DNA of 64,000 nt from Bacteroidia bacterium (lineage in GTDB: Bacteria > Bacteroidota > Bacteroidia > B-17B0 > Aurantibacillaceae): positions 1 through 64,000 of the forward strand of contig JAIOZA010000001.1 in the NCBI GenBank assembly GCA_021740825.1, read 5' to 3'. Made by a program: the position numbers and the translations under genes. Of the stretch, positions 44,413-53,534 are shown piece after piece (positions within the stretch are counted from its first letter, which is position 1; the number at the start of each line of letters is the position of its first letter). Under the pieces are notes generated by a model. The model made no database searches. It saw nothing but the letters and a program-made list of their open reading frames with translations, and was not told the DNA's origin.

Positions 44413-45201
44413 ATGGAAGGCATTTACATTCCAACAATGCAAGAAAAAATAGCCAAAGGCGAAACACCCGATATTTTATTTTGGGTTGGTTGTTCAGGTA
44501 GTTTTGATGACAGAGCAAAAAAAATCACGAAAGCTATTGTTCGTATTTTAAATCATGTAGGTGCAAATTTTGCAGTACTTGGTGTTGAAGAATCTTGCAC
44601 TGGCGATCCTGCAAAACGCGCCGGAAACGAATTCTTATTTCAAATGCAAGCCATGCAAAATATTACTATTTTAAATGGATATGATGTTAAGAAAATTGTA
44701 ACAGGTTGTCCGCATTGCTTCAACACAATTAAAAATGAGTATCCCGAATTAGGTGGAAAATACGAAGTGATTCATCATACCGAATTGGTTCAACAATTAA
44801 TTAACGAAGGAAAATTAAAAGTTCAAGGTGGAGAATTTAAAGGAAAAAAAATTGTATTTCACGACCCTTGTTATTTAGGAAGAGCAAATAATGTATACGA
44901 AGCACCTCGCGATGTGATTTCGAAATTAGATGCTGAGTTAGTTGAAATGAAACGCAGTAAAGCAAATGGATTATGCTGCGGAGCAGGTGGAGCACAAATG
45001 TTTAAGGAAGCAGAAAAAGGAACGAAAGAGGTAAATGTTGAGCGTGCAGAAGAAGCATTGTCACATAATCCCGATATTATTGCTGTTGGCTGCCCTTTTT
45101 GTAATACCATGATGACGGATGGCGTAAAACATTTTAATAAAGAAGATAAAACCAAAGTATTAGATGTTGCGGAATTAATTGCAACGGCTAATGATTTATA
45201 A
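44413..45201 (+). CDS. Fe-S binding CCG-domain protein, HdrB/LutA-like
   Basis: Protein of 262 residues with two copies of the Cys-rich CCG domain. Motifs are DILFWVGCSGSFDDRAKK (first Cys at about 30), VTGCPHCFNTIKNEYP (about 99) and NGLCCGAGGAQMF (about 193), followed by VGCPFCNTMMTDG. Such domains bind a non-cubane or [4Fe-4S] cluster and occur in heterodisulfide-reductase subunit B, LutA and GlpC. The gene directly follows the membrane Fe-S protein and is the expected soluble partner. The natural disulfide or other substrate is unknown; there is no methanogen-type HdrA nearby. Confidence 0.9.
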   Translation: MEGIYIPTMQEKIAKGETPDILFWVGCSGSFDDRAKKITKAIVRILNHVGANFAVLGVEESCTGDPAKRAGNEFLFQMQAMQNITILNGYDVKKIVTGCPHCFNTIKNEYPELGGKYEVIHHTELVQQLINEGKLKVQGGEFKGKKIVFHDPCYLGRANNVYEAPRDVISKLDAELVEMKRSKANGLCCGAGGAQMFKEAEKGTKEVNVERAEEALSHNPDIIAVGCPFCNTMMTDGVKHFNKEDKTKVLDVAELIATANDL

Positions 45202-45210
45202 TTAAAGTTA

Positions 45211-46233
45211 ATGAAAAATATACTTTTTGTAGTTCTTATTTCAGCATCCTTATTTTCCTGTAATTCTAAAGAAGCTGGCGCGGATGAGAATACACATAAA
45301 ACCGATTCTCTATTAAAAATAATTAATTCACCTGAGTTAGCGGCTTTAAATAAAAAAATTCTTGATAATCCAGAAGAAGCAAACCTTTATAACGAGCGAG
45401 CAAAAATATATTTACAATTTAAACAATTTGATGAGGCTATTAATGATTCAAAAAGATCATTAAGAATGGATTCATCAAATGCTAGTTATTATTTAACGGA
45501 AGCGGATATTTTTTTCGCATCAAATGAAACCAGAAATGCTAAAGATGTTTTAGAAAAAGTTGTGAAAAAATTTCCTGAAAACACGGAAGGTTTGCTAAAA
45601 CTAGGCGAGCTGTATTATTTTGTGAAACAATATGAAAACGCCTTTGCTAAAATAAATCAAGCTTTAAAGGTTAACGAAAACTTAGCGAAAGCATATTATT
45701 TAAAAGGTAGTATTTATAGGGAAATTGGGGATACAGGAAAAGCTATTTCGAGTTTAGAAACAACCATAGAACAGGATAATAAAAATTATGGGGCTTTTTT
45801 AGATTTAGGAATAATTTATGGTGCTAAAAAAAATCCTCTCGCTTTTCAATATTATGATAATGCGCTTTCAATTAATCCTTCAAGTAATGATGCGTTATAT
45901 GCAAAAGCAAAATTATTTCAAGATTTAGAAAAAATAAACGATGCCGTTTTAATTTATAATAAAATTTTAAAAAACAATCCTGCTCATTTATTTTCTTTAT
46001 ATAATTTAGGAGCAATTGAATATAGCATCAATAAAAATCCAAAAAAAGCCATCGACTATTTTTCAACTGCAATCAATGCTGATGCTAAATACACAGAAGC
46101 CTACTTTGCACGTGCTGTATGTTATCAGGAATTAAATGAAAACGAAAATTCTTCGGCAGATTATAAGATGTGTTTACAATTAAAACCAAATTACGCTCCA
46201 GCAATAGATGGATTAAATTCCTTAGGCAAATAA
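45211..46233 (+). CDS. TPR-repeat lipoprotein
   Basis: Protein of 340 residues. The lipobox is at ASLFSCNSK (Cys about 17). From residue 45 on, the protein is built from about eight tetratricopeptide repeats, with recognisable A-helix/B-helix patterns such as YNERAKIYLQFKQFDEAIND, LLKLGELYYFVKQYENAFAK and YFARAVCYQELNENENSSAD. TPR lipoproteins act as protein-binding scaffolds in the envelope. It starts 9 bp after the CCG-domain gene, so it is likely in the same operon as the MCE/Fe-S genes, but a functional link is not evident. Confidence 0.88.
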   Translation: MKNILFVVLISASLFSCNSKEAGADENTHKTDSLLKIINSPELAALNKKILDNPEEANLYNERAKIYLQFKQFDEAINDSKRSLRMDSSNASYYLTEADIFFASNETRNAKDVLEKVVKKFPENTEGLLKLGELYYFVKQYENAFAKINQALKVNENLAKAYYLKGSIYREIGDTGKAISSLETTIEQDNKNYGAFLDLGIIYGAKKNPLAFQYYDNALSINPSSNDALYAKAKLFQDLEKINDAVLIYNKILKNNPAHLFSLYNLGAIEYSINKNPKKAIDYFSTAINADAKYTEAYFARAVCYQELNENENSSADYKMCLQLKPNYAPAIDGLNSLGK

Positions 46234-46249
46234 TAGATCGCTCTACTTA

Positions 46250-48664
46250 CTATTCCAAAACAAATTGTTTAGCTGCTATTTTTTTACCATTATCTAATAC
46301 ATTCAAAATATATTGGCCCTTAGCTAAATCAGAGACAGAAATAACATTTTCATTACTAATATTGCTAATTTGTTTTACCATTTTACCTTGAAGATTATAA
46401 ATTTCGATGTTGGCCTTGCCAAATGAACTAAACTTTAAAATAGTTACATTTAATGCAGTAGAAGCAGGATTTGGAAATAAATTCAATTCAATTTTATGAT
46501 GTTGTTTTTCAGTATTACTAACTAAAATATTACTATGTCCGTTTGCAAAAGCATATTCGCCAAGTTTAAAAGTATCTACTGTTATTAATCCTGTTTTTGA
46601 TGATAATTTTAATTTCGAGTAACTAGACACTTCTCGCCAATCATCTCCCGCATTCTTCCTATACAATAAAATAATGCTATCACCATTTACTATGGTTAAA
46701 CAAGTATCTAAATAACTATTATTAGAAGTTACTTTATTACCATCATAATTAAATCTAATTTTACTTGCAAAGCCAGGAGATAACAACCCATCTACTTTCC
46801 AATAATGTTGCGAATTTAATCTAAAATTATACTGATTATTTTTAAAAGAATCTGGCGCAGCAAAGTTATGTTCAATTCTAATATAAGAAGAATCTAATCC
46901 TTTATTTGAAACAACAAGATTTGCTCTTCCTAGTGAATAAGAAATAGTACCAGTTGACTTAATAGTTTTATATTCAGATGAAATAGCATCACTAATTTTA
47001 GAGTCAACATTAATTCCTACAAACTTAGGAAATACATTTGTTTGTAAAGTAAATGAACTAGAAACACCAGTCATAGTAATGATTTTTACTTCTTTATTCC
47101 ATGCGCTATTCATAAAGGTTAATTCCAATGGTACATTCGAATATAAGTTGGGTGCTCCAAATAATTTTTGCTTAACAAATACAACTGTTGAATAAGGAGA
47201 TGCAGTGCCTGTTGTTTTTACAGAGTCTATTGAAAAATGAGGCCATCCACCATTTAACACCCAGTTGTCAAAAAAATCAGTTAAATTTTGTCCGGAAGAT
47301 AGTTGTAGCAAATCTCTAAACTCAATACTATTCATATTCTTGTAAGCTTTTTGCTGCAACACATATTTTAATGCTGCAAAAAATGGAATATCTCCCATGT
47401 AACTTCTTAAGGTATGCGCAACATCAGAACCTTTTTTATAAACATGATCGCCGTAGGTGTATTCATGCGGAACACCGGATATGGCTCTAAATCCTTTTTC
47501 TCTTAAATGAATAAATTTAACAATATCATCGTGCACCAATTTTACTTCGGTTAAATATTTACCGTAGTTATAGGTCCACTCTAAAAATAATCGTTCGCTA
47601 TAACTAGCCATTCCTTCATTTAACCACATATCTTCTTGTGTTTCACAAGTCATTAAATCTCCCCACCAATGATGCGACAATTCATGCGCCATTAATTGAG
47701 ATTCATACGCAATTGATGTGGCAGCTTGAGGATAAGCAATGTTAGTAGTATGTTCCATTGCACCACTATTAAAAGGAACTAGGCAATACCCTACTCTGTT
47801 CCAAACATACGGACCATAATAATTTTCGTAACCTAAAATGGCATTAGGTAAATGAACAAAACCATTTTTTAAACCTATGGTATCAACAGCTCGAGCCGCT
47901 AATGTAATTGGTAAATTTCCATTAGCTGCATTAACAACCCAATTAACTTGAGTATAATCAGCAACAGCTACCGAGGCTAAATAAGATGGAATCTCTTTAT
48001 TTAAAACCCAATTTCGTGTTCTAAAACTTCCATTTACAACATCAGATATTAATTGGCCATTACAAAAAGAAGTTTTTGATGTACTTGTTATTATATTAAA
48101 CTCATACAACGATTTTTCTACAAAATTATCAAAGCAAGGAAACCAAACTCTGCCATAATTATGTGGTTTAGCTCCAAAGCCTACGCCTAAATTATAGGCA
48201 TAATTTCCGCTAAACGAAAAACCTCCCCAACCTGCTGGATCGCCCTGCGGAACGCCATGATAGTAAACAATTATATTACTTGTATCAATGGTATTTAATG
48301 TGGTTTGAAAATTTACTCGTAATAATGTATCGTTATAATTATATGTTAGTAAAACTGAATTTTGAGTTATACTATCTATTGCCATTTTTAATAAATCAAA
48401 CGAAATAGAATTTTGTGAATTTAATTTAGGTGCAAACTTAATAACGGTGTTTCCTTTTATTTTTTGATTACTAAAATCAGTAATATCTAAATTAATAGTG
48501 TATTTAATAATATCAAATGTATCACTTCTTAAATTTTCAGGAGAAAAGTAAATAGATGCGACTTTAGCTGGTTGATTTTTAGATTGACAAGTAGCAACTT
48601 GAGCTAGAAACAAATTTACTTTCAACAAGAATACAATAGGAAGTATGCAATAAATGAATTTCAT
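46250..48664 (-). CDS. T9SS-exported M1 family aminopeptidase
   Basis: Protein of 804 residues. The signal peptide is followed by an M1 N-terminal domain (about 45-240) and a catalytic domain with the zinc motif His327-Glu328-x-x-His331 (HELSHH) and the third ligand Glu350 in WLNEGMASYSE. The upstream M1 exopeptidase motif appears here as GAMEH rather than GAMEN (NSGAMEHTTNIAYP): the last residue differs. After a C-terminal beta-sandwich region comes a T9SS type A sorting domain (about 725-804, LNLFPNPASTALNVTILKF onward). It is a secreted peptidase that removes amino acids from N-termini. Divergent from the dinB-dnaE pair. Confidence 0.9.
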   Translation of the reverse strand: MKFIYCILPIVFLLKVNLFLAQVATCQSKNQPAKVASIYFSPENLRSDTFDIIKYTINLDITDFSNQKIKGNTVIKFAPKLNSQNSISFDLLKMAIDSITQNSVLLTYNYNDTLLRVNFQTTLNTIDTSNIIVYYHGVPQGDPAGWGGFSFSGNYAYNLGVGFGAKPHNYGRVWFPCFDNFVEKSLYEFNIITSTSKTSFCNGQLISDVVNGSFRTRNWVLNKEIPSYLASVAVADYTQVNWVVNAANGNLPITLAARAVDTIGLKNGFVHLPNAILGYENYYGPYVWNRVGYCLVPFNSGAMEHTTNIAYPQAATSIAYESQLMAHELSHHWWGDLMTCETQEDMWLNEGMASYSERLFLEWTYNYGKYLTEVKLVHDDIVKFIHLREKGFRAISGVPHEYTYGDHVYKKGSDVAHTLRSYMGDIPFFAALKYVLQQKAYKNMNSIEFRDLLQLSSGQNLTDFFDNWVLNGGWPHFSIDSVKTTGTASPYSTVVFVKQKLFGAPNLYSNVPLELTFMNSAWNKEVKIITMTGVSSSFTLQTNVFPKFVGINVDSKISDAISSEYKTIKSTGTISYSLGRANLVVSNKGLDSSYIRIEHNFAAPDSFKNNQYNFRLNSQHYWKVDGLLSPGFASKIRFNYDGNKVTSNNSYLDTCLTIVNGDSIILLYRKNAGDDWREVSSYSKLKLSSKTGLITVDTFKLGEYAFANGHSNILVSNTEKQHHKIELNLFPNPASTALNVTILKFSSFGKANIEIYNLQGKMVKQISNISNENVISVSDLAKGQYILNVLDNGKKIAAKQFVLE

Positions 48665-48740
48665 TTTTATAATTTTAATTAAAGTTAATTATTTTTAATT
48701 GATTAATAAAACCATTAGCTTTTATAGTTTAGTTTTTTTG

Positions 48741-48764
48741 TTCTGGACTGCGCTCGAACTGACA
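48741..48764. repeat. Solo arm of a TCGAG-type dispersed repeat
   Basis: TTCTGGACTGCGCTCGAACT followed by GACA, closely matching the left arm at 29849-29872 with a few changes and in the same orientation. No partner arm is visible nearby. Confidence 0.65.
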
Positions 48765-48957
48765 AACAAGCCTTAATGTTTTTTTAGTCTATTTTATATG
48801 AGCTAATGGTACAAAACCAAATAAAAGAAGATGTCATTAAGAAATTACTTTTATAAATACTGAATTAAATTCTATTCAGAGATTTATAAAAAAGCACATC
48901 TTAACAAAATTGATTAAATAAATTATTGTAGTTTAATGACCTTCAGCTAATTAAATA

Positions 48958-48980
48958 TTTTGCTATAAAACGTAGCAAAA
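48958..48980. promoter_or_regulatory. Candidate operator dyad upstream of dinB-dnaE
   Basis: TTTTGCTA (48958-48965) and its exact reverse complement TAGCAAAA (48973-48980) separated by 7 nt, centred about 54 bp before the dinB start codon. It overlaps a near-consensus -7-like TATTTTG (48956-48962). An 8+8 perfect dyad at this position is what a dimeric repressor of a damage-inducible gene would use. No protein is known to bind it; the assignment is inference. Confidence 0.5.
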
Positions 48981-49022
48981 CAAATCTCTATTTCGTAGTA
49001 AATTCAATCTCCCAAATTAATT

Positions 49023-50207
49023 ATGATGGAGAGAAAGATAGTACATATGGATTTAGATACATTTTTTGTGTCCTGCGAAAGATTAACCAATTCGCAATTA
49101 AATGCAATTCCGTTAATTATTGGAGGAACTTCCGGGCGTGGCGTTGTATCATCTTGCTCATACGAAGCACGTAAATTTGGTGTACGTTCTGCTATGCCTA
49201 TGGTAATGGCTATGCGCCTTTGTCCTCAAGCTAAAGTTATTAAAGGTGATATGGAGTTATATTCCAAACTATCGCATCAAGTAACAGAAGTTATTCAAAG
49301 TAAAGCACCAATTGTAGAAAAAGCTAGTATTGATGAATTTTATTTAGATGTAAGTGGCATGGATAAATTTTTTGGTTGCTACAAATTTACTAAAGAACTA
49401 GTAGAATTAATTACCAAAGAAACCGGACTGCCAATAAGTTTTGCTTTATCAGTTAATAAAACTGTTTCAAAAATTGGCACAGGAGAATCAAAACCTATTG
49501 GCCGTTTAGAAATTAAAGAAGATAATGTACGTCCTTTTTTAAATCCTCTCTCTATACAAAAAATTCCAATGTTAGGCGATGTCACTTTTCAACTACTCTC
49601 AAGAATTGGCATTAGAACTATAGAAACACTATCCGAAATGCCTGTTCAGGTTTTGCAACAAATGATTGGTAAAAACGGTATTGATATTTGGAAAAAAGCA
49701 AATGGCATTGATAATAATCCGGTAGAGCCATATTCAGAAAGAAAATCTATTTCAACCGAACACACTTTTGAGCAAGATACCATTGATATTCCAAAACTTA
49801 AATTATTAATTGTTGGTATGATAGAAAAACTCGCTTTTCAATTACGATCGGAAGAATGGCTTACTTCAACCATTTCTGTAAAAATACGATACAGTAATTT
49901 TGATACTGAACAAAAGCAAAGTAAAATAGCTTACACATCTTGTGATCATGTATTGATTCCAAAAGTTACGGAACTATTTGACAAACTTTATAATCGCCGT
50001 ATGCGCTTACGTTTAATTGGTGTTCGTTTTTCTGGCTTAGTACGTGGTACTTATCAGATAGATTTATTTGACGATACTACTGAAATGATGTCTTTATATC
50101 AAGCTATTGATAAAATGAAAAACAAATTTGGTTTTGATTCAGTTATGCGTTGTGCTGGCGCATCTATCAAACCAAAAATTGATAAAAAAAATAATTATAA
50201 AAAATAA
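49023..50207 (+). CDS. dinB: DNA polymerase IV (Y family)
   Basis: Translesion polymerase of 394 residues. Catalytic motifs are intact: Asp10 in VHMDLDTFFVSCERL and Asp104-Glu105 in KASIDEFYLDVSG. The palm/thumb region with SRIGIRTIETLSEMP (helix-hairpin-helix) and a little-finger domain (about 240-350, STEHTFEQDT and RLIGVRFSGLV) follow. The C-terminus is short and basic. The intact carboxylates make it a true Pol IV rather than the inactive ImuB type. It is directly joined to the dnaE gene (TAA then ATG, no gap), so the two are cotranscribed, and a dyad upstream is a candidate damage-response operator. The second ATG (codon 2) could also be the start. Confidence 0.95.
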   Translation: MMERKIVHMDLDTFFVSCERLTNSQLNAIPLIIGGTSGRGVVSSCSYEARKFGVRSAMPMVMAMRLCPQAKVIKGDMELYSKLSHQVTEVIQSKAPIVEKASIDEFYLDVSGMDKFFGCYKFTKELVELITKETGLPISFALSVNKTVSKIGTGESKPIGRLEIKEDNVRPFLNPLSIQKIPMLGDVTFQLLSRIGIRTIETLSEMPVQVLQQMIGKNGIDIWKKANGIDNNPVEPYSERKSISTEHTFEQDTIDIPKLKLLIVGMIEKLAFQLRSEEWLTSTISVKIRYSNFDTEQKQSKIAYTSCDHVLIPKVTELFDKLYNRRMRLRLIGVRFSGLVRGTYQIDLFDDTTEMMSLYQAIDKMKNKFGFDSVMRCAGASIKPKIDKKNNYKK

Positions 50208-53200
50208 ATGTACCTCAATTGTCACTCCTACCATAGTTTACGATACGGAACAATTCCATTAAACGAATTGGTGGAACAAGCTATAGGTTATGGATTAAAA
50301 GCTATGGCATTAACTGATGTAAATACAGTAACTGGTATTTACGATTTTGTAAAAGCATGTAAAACTGCTAATATCAAACCACTTGTAGGAATAGAATTTA
50401 GAAGTGTAAACAAATTACATTTTATTACCCTTGCCAAACATAAAGATGGTATTGGAGAAATATGTCGTTTGCTAACCAAACATAATATTGATGGCACAGC
50501 AATACCTTTATTTGCTCCCGACTTTAATCACGTTATTGTTATTTATCCTATTGATAACGTGCCTTTAATTTTAAAAGACTACGAATACATTGGAATACGA
50601 CCAGAAGAATTAGCTAAACTATACTTATCTGAATGGAAAAGGATGTTAAAAAAAATGCTAATACTACAACCTGTAACCTTTAGAATAAAAAAAGAATTTA
50701 ATCTTCATAAAATTTTAAGAGCAATAGACACAAATATTATTTTATCAAAATTAACACCCGAAGATTATTGCAAAACTACAGAGGTAATGATACCCTTAGA
50801 TGAGTTAATATTGAAGTATAAAGATTTTCCTGATATTATAAAAAATACAGAACGTGTCATTGAAGATTGTAATTTCGAATTTGAATTTAATATTTCTCGT
50901 AATAAAAAATATTATACTGAAAGTAAATATGGCGATAAATTATTGCTCGAAAGCTTAGCACAGCGTGGATTAGAAAAACGATATGGTAAAAAAAATAAAG
51001 AAGCGCAGGCTAGAGTTTTAAAAGAACTTAAAGTAATTGATGACTTAAATTTTAATGGTTATTTTTTAATTACGTGGGATATTATTCGTTTTAGTAACAG
51101 TGCGGGGTTTATGCATGTTGGGCGTGGTAGTGGTGCAAATAGTATTGTAAGTTATTGCCTTGGAATTACTAATATTTGCCCTATTGAATTAGATTTATAT
51201 TTTGAACGCTTTTTAAATTCGAATCGTAAAAGTCCACCCGATTTTGATATTGATTGGTCATGGAAAGAAAGAGATCATATTTTAAACTATATTTTTAAAC
51301 GATTCGACCCTGAACATGTTGCATTTTGTGGCACCAATGTAGAGTTTAAATACCGAAGTATTTTTAGAGAAGTTGGAAAAGTATTTGGTTTACCAAAAGA
51401 AGATTTGGACGCCTTAGCTAAAAATCCGATAGCAAAACACCATCAAAATCAATTAGTACAATTAATACAACACTATGGTTTAATGCTTGAGAAATATCCT
51501 AATCAAAGAAGTATGCACTCGTGTGGTATTATTATTTCAGAAGAACCAATAACAAATTTCACAGCTTTAGAAATGCCCCCAAAAGGCTTTCCAATTGTAC
51601 AATTTGATATGCATGTAGCCGAAGATATTGGCTTTGACAAATTTGATATTTTAAGTCAGCGAGGATTAGGAACCATTGATGACACGATAAAATTAATACA
51701 AAAAAATAGAGGGATAAAAGTTGATATTACAGATGTCAACCTTTCTAAAGATGAAGTTAATTGTAATGCGTATTTAAGTAAAGGAAAAACCATTGGCTGC
51801 TTTTATATAGAAAGTCCTGCTATGAGAGGTTTGTTGAGAAGATTGAAATGTGATAATTATAAAGTATTAGTAGCTGCATCAAGTATTATTAGACCAGGAG
51901 TAGCTCAAAGTGGCATGATGAAAGAATATATTTTTCGTCATAACTCGCCTGATAAATTCGAATATTTTCACGAAGTATTTAAAGAACAACTCGGCGAAAC
52001 TTATGGAGTAATGGTTTACCAAGAAGATGTAATAAAAATAGCATTACACTATGCCGGATTAGAACCATCTTATGGAGATATTTTACGCAGAGCCATTAGT
52101 GGCAAAAGTCGATCCTTAAAAGAATTACAATTAGTAAAAGAACAGTTTTTTTTATCCTGCCAAAAATTAGGACGAGATTTAAAATTAAGTGAAGAAGTTT
52201 ACAGGCAAATAGAAAGTTTTGCAGGCTATAGTTTTTGCAAAGCACATTCAGCTTCGTATGCTGTAGAAAGTTACCAAAGTTTATATCTTAAAGTGTATTA
52301 TGAAATTGAGTTTATGGTATCCGCTATTAATAATGGTGGCGGATTTTACAGAATGGAAATTTATTTACACGAGGCCCGCATGGCAGGTGCAATTATTCAT
52401 AACCCTTGCGTAAACAAAAGCACCTATCACACCAACGTTTATAATAAAGACTTATATATTGGATTAATGCATATTGAAAAAGTAGAAAGTGATTTAATAC
52501 TTAAAATTATAGAAGAACGAGAACAATACGGCAACTATCAATCTTTAGAAGATTTTGTAAATCGCATAACTATAGCTATTGAAAGTTTACAACGATTAAT
52601 ATTTATTGGAGCATTTCGATTTACTGGAAAAACTAAAAATGAATTGGCGTTATCTGCCCGATTACTGCTAGTAAATTTTAAATCTCAAAATAAAAACCTC
52701 ACTCTTTTACAAGAACCTGTTGTAGAATATAAATTACCTAAACTGAATCGTTCGTTTTTTGAAGATGCTTTTGATGAAATAGAAATATTAAGTTTTCCTG
52801 TTTCATATTCACCATTTGATTTATTGAAAACAACATATAGAGGCGATGTATTAGTGAAAGATTTATTAAACCATCATCAACAATATGTAAAAATGTTGGC
52901 ATACTTAGTATCTATTAAAAAAAATCCTACCAAACAAGGTATGATGGCATTTGGCACTTGGATTGATGTAGAAGGAAACTTTTTTGACACAGCACACTTT
53001 GCCAAAAATTTAGAAACATATCCTTTTGAAGGTGCTGGATGTTATTTATTATATGGCAGAGTAGAAGTAGATTATCATTTTCCTACCATTACTATTTACA
53101 AAATGGCTAAAATGCCTTTCATAGCAGATCCACGCTATGAAAACTCAAAATCAAGACAATTTACAGCACAACAAAATATGAAACCAGATGTAAGCAACAC

Positions 53201-53261
53201 ACATCGAGCGCCCTACCCTAGTCAAGATGAAATAGGATTACCAAGACATAAAATGAAATGA
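50208..53261 (+). CDS. dnaE: Error-prone-type DNA polymerase III alpha subunit
   Basis: C-family polymerase of 1017 residues, shorter than replicative DnaE1 (about 1160) and close to DnaE2. The N-terminal PHP domain starts with LNCHSYHSLRYGTIPLNELV, where the usual first metal-binding His of HxH is Asn, so the PHP metal site looks incomplete. The catalytic palm is intact: GRGSGANSIVSYCLG (about 302), PPDFDIDWSWKERD with both Asp (about 344) and the third Asp in FDKFDILSQRG (about 482). The tandem helix-hairpin-helix and OB regions follow. It abuts dinB, giving a compact mutagenesis unit analogous to imuB-dnaE2. It is not the main replicase, which must lie elsewhere. Confidence 0.9.
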   Translation: MYLNCHSYHSLRYGTIPLNELVEQAIGYGLKAMALTDVNTVTGIYDFVKACKTANIKPLVGIEFRSVNKLHFITLAKHKDGIGEICRLLTKHNIDGTAIPLFAPDFNHVIVIYPIDNVPLILKDYEYIGIRPEELAKLYLSEWKRMLKKMLILQPVTFRIKKEFNLHKILRAIDTNIILSKLTPEDYCKTTEVMIPLDELILKYKDFPDIIKNTERVIEDCNFEFEFNISRNKKYYTESKYGDKLLLESLAQRGLEKRYGKKNKEAQARVLKELKVIDDLNFNGYFLITWDIIRFSNSAGFMHVGRGSGANSIVSYCLGITNICPIELDLYFERFLNSNRKSPPDFDIDWSWKERDHILNYIFKRFDPEHVAFCGTNVEFKYRSIFREVGKVFGLPKEDLDALAKNPIAKHHQNQLVQLIQHYGLMLEKYPNQRSMHSCGIIISEEPITNFTALEMPPKGFPIVQFDMHVAEDIGFDKFDILSQRGLGTIDDTIKLIQKNRGIKVDITDVNLSKDEVNCNAYLSKGKTIGCFYIESPAMRGLLRRLKCDNYKVLVAASSIIRPGVAQSGMMKEYIFRHNSPDKFEYFHEVFKEQLGETYGVMVYQEDVIKIALHYAGLEPSYGDILRRAISGKSRSLKELQLVKEQFFLSCQKLGRDLKLSEEVYRQIESFAGYSFCKAHSASYAVESYQSLYLKVYYEIEFMVSAINNGGGFYRMEIYLHEARMAGAIIHNPCVNKSTYHTNVYNKDLYIGLMHIEKVESDLILKIIEEREQYGNYQSLEDFVNRITIAIESLQRLIFIGAFRFTGKTKNELALSARLLLVNFKSQNKNLTLLQEPVVEYKLPKLNRSFFEDAFDEIEILSFPVSYSPFDLLKTTYRGDVLVKDLLNHHQQYVKMLAYLVSIKKNPTKQGMMAFGTWIDVEGNFFDTAHFAKNLETYPFEGAGCYLLYGRVEVDYHFPTITIYKMAKMPFIADPRYENSKSRQFTAQQNMKPDVSNTHRAPYPSQDEIGLPRHKMK

Positions 53262-53534
53262 TTAAATAATAAATAACATTACTATTTTTTTATTATCATC
53301 AGGTAAACCTAAGCGCCAATAAGTTCTCTATTATGCAGAAATACAAATATAAAATAGGAAACGAAAAAATACTTGTCACTTTTAAAATCAAATTAATTAT
53401 ACTCATAAAGTTGATGTAATTAACCTTAAAAAATTAAAATTATGGAAATTGTAAAATCAAAAAAAACAGAAGTTATAGTTGTTATACTATCATTAGCATT
53501 TATACTTATTGCAACTGCTTATACTAGTTAAATT

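Larger units (their letters stand above)
48665..49022. other. Intergenic region between M1 peptidase and dinB
   Basis: 358 bp without a gene. It holds a solo arm of the TCGAG-type repeat (48741-48764) and the dyad TTTTGCTA-N7-TAGCAAAA near dinB. The only reading frames are under 20 codons. No RNA gene was recognised. Confidence 0.7.

Noticed and set aside
49023-50207. ImuB (inactive Y-family protein) identity for the polymerase before dnaE
   Set aside because: The catalytic Asp and Asp-Glu are present and the length fits Pol IV.
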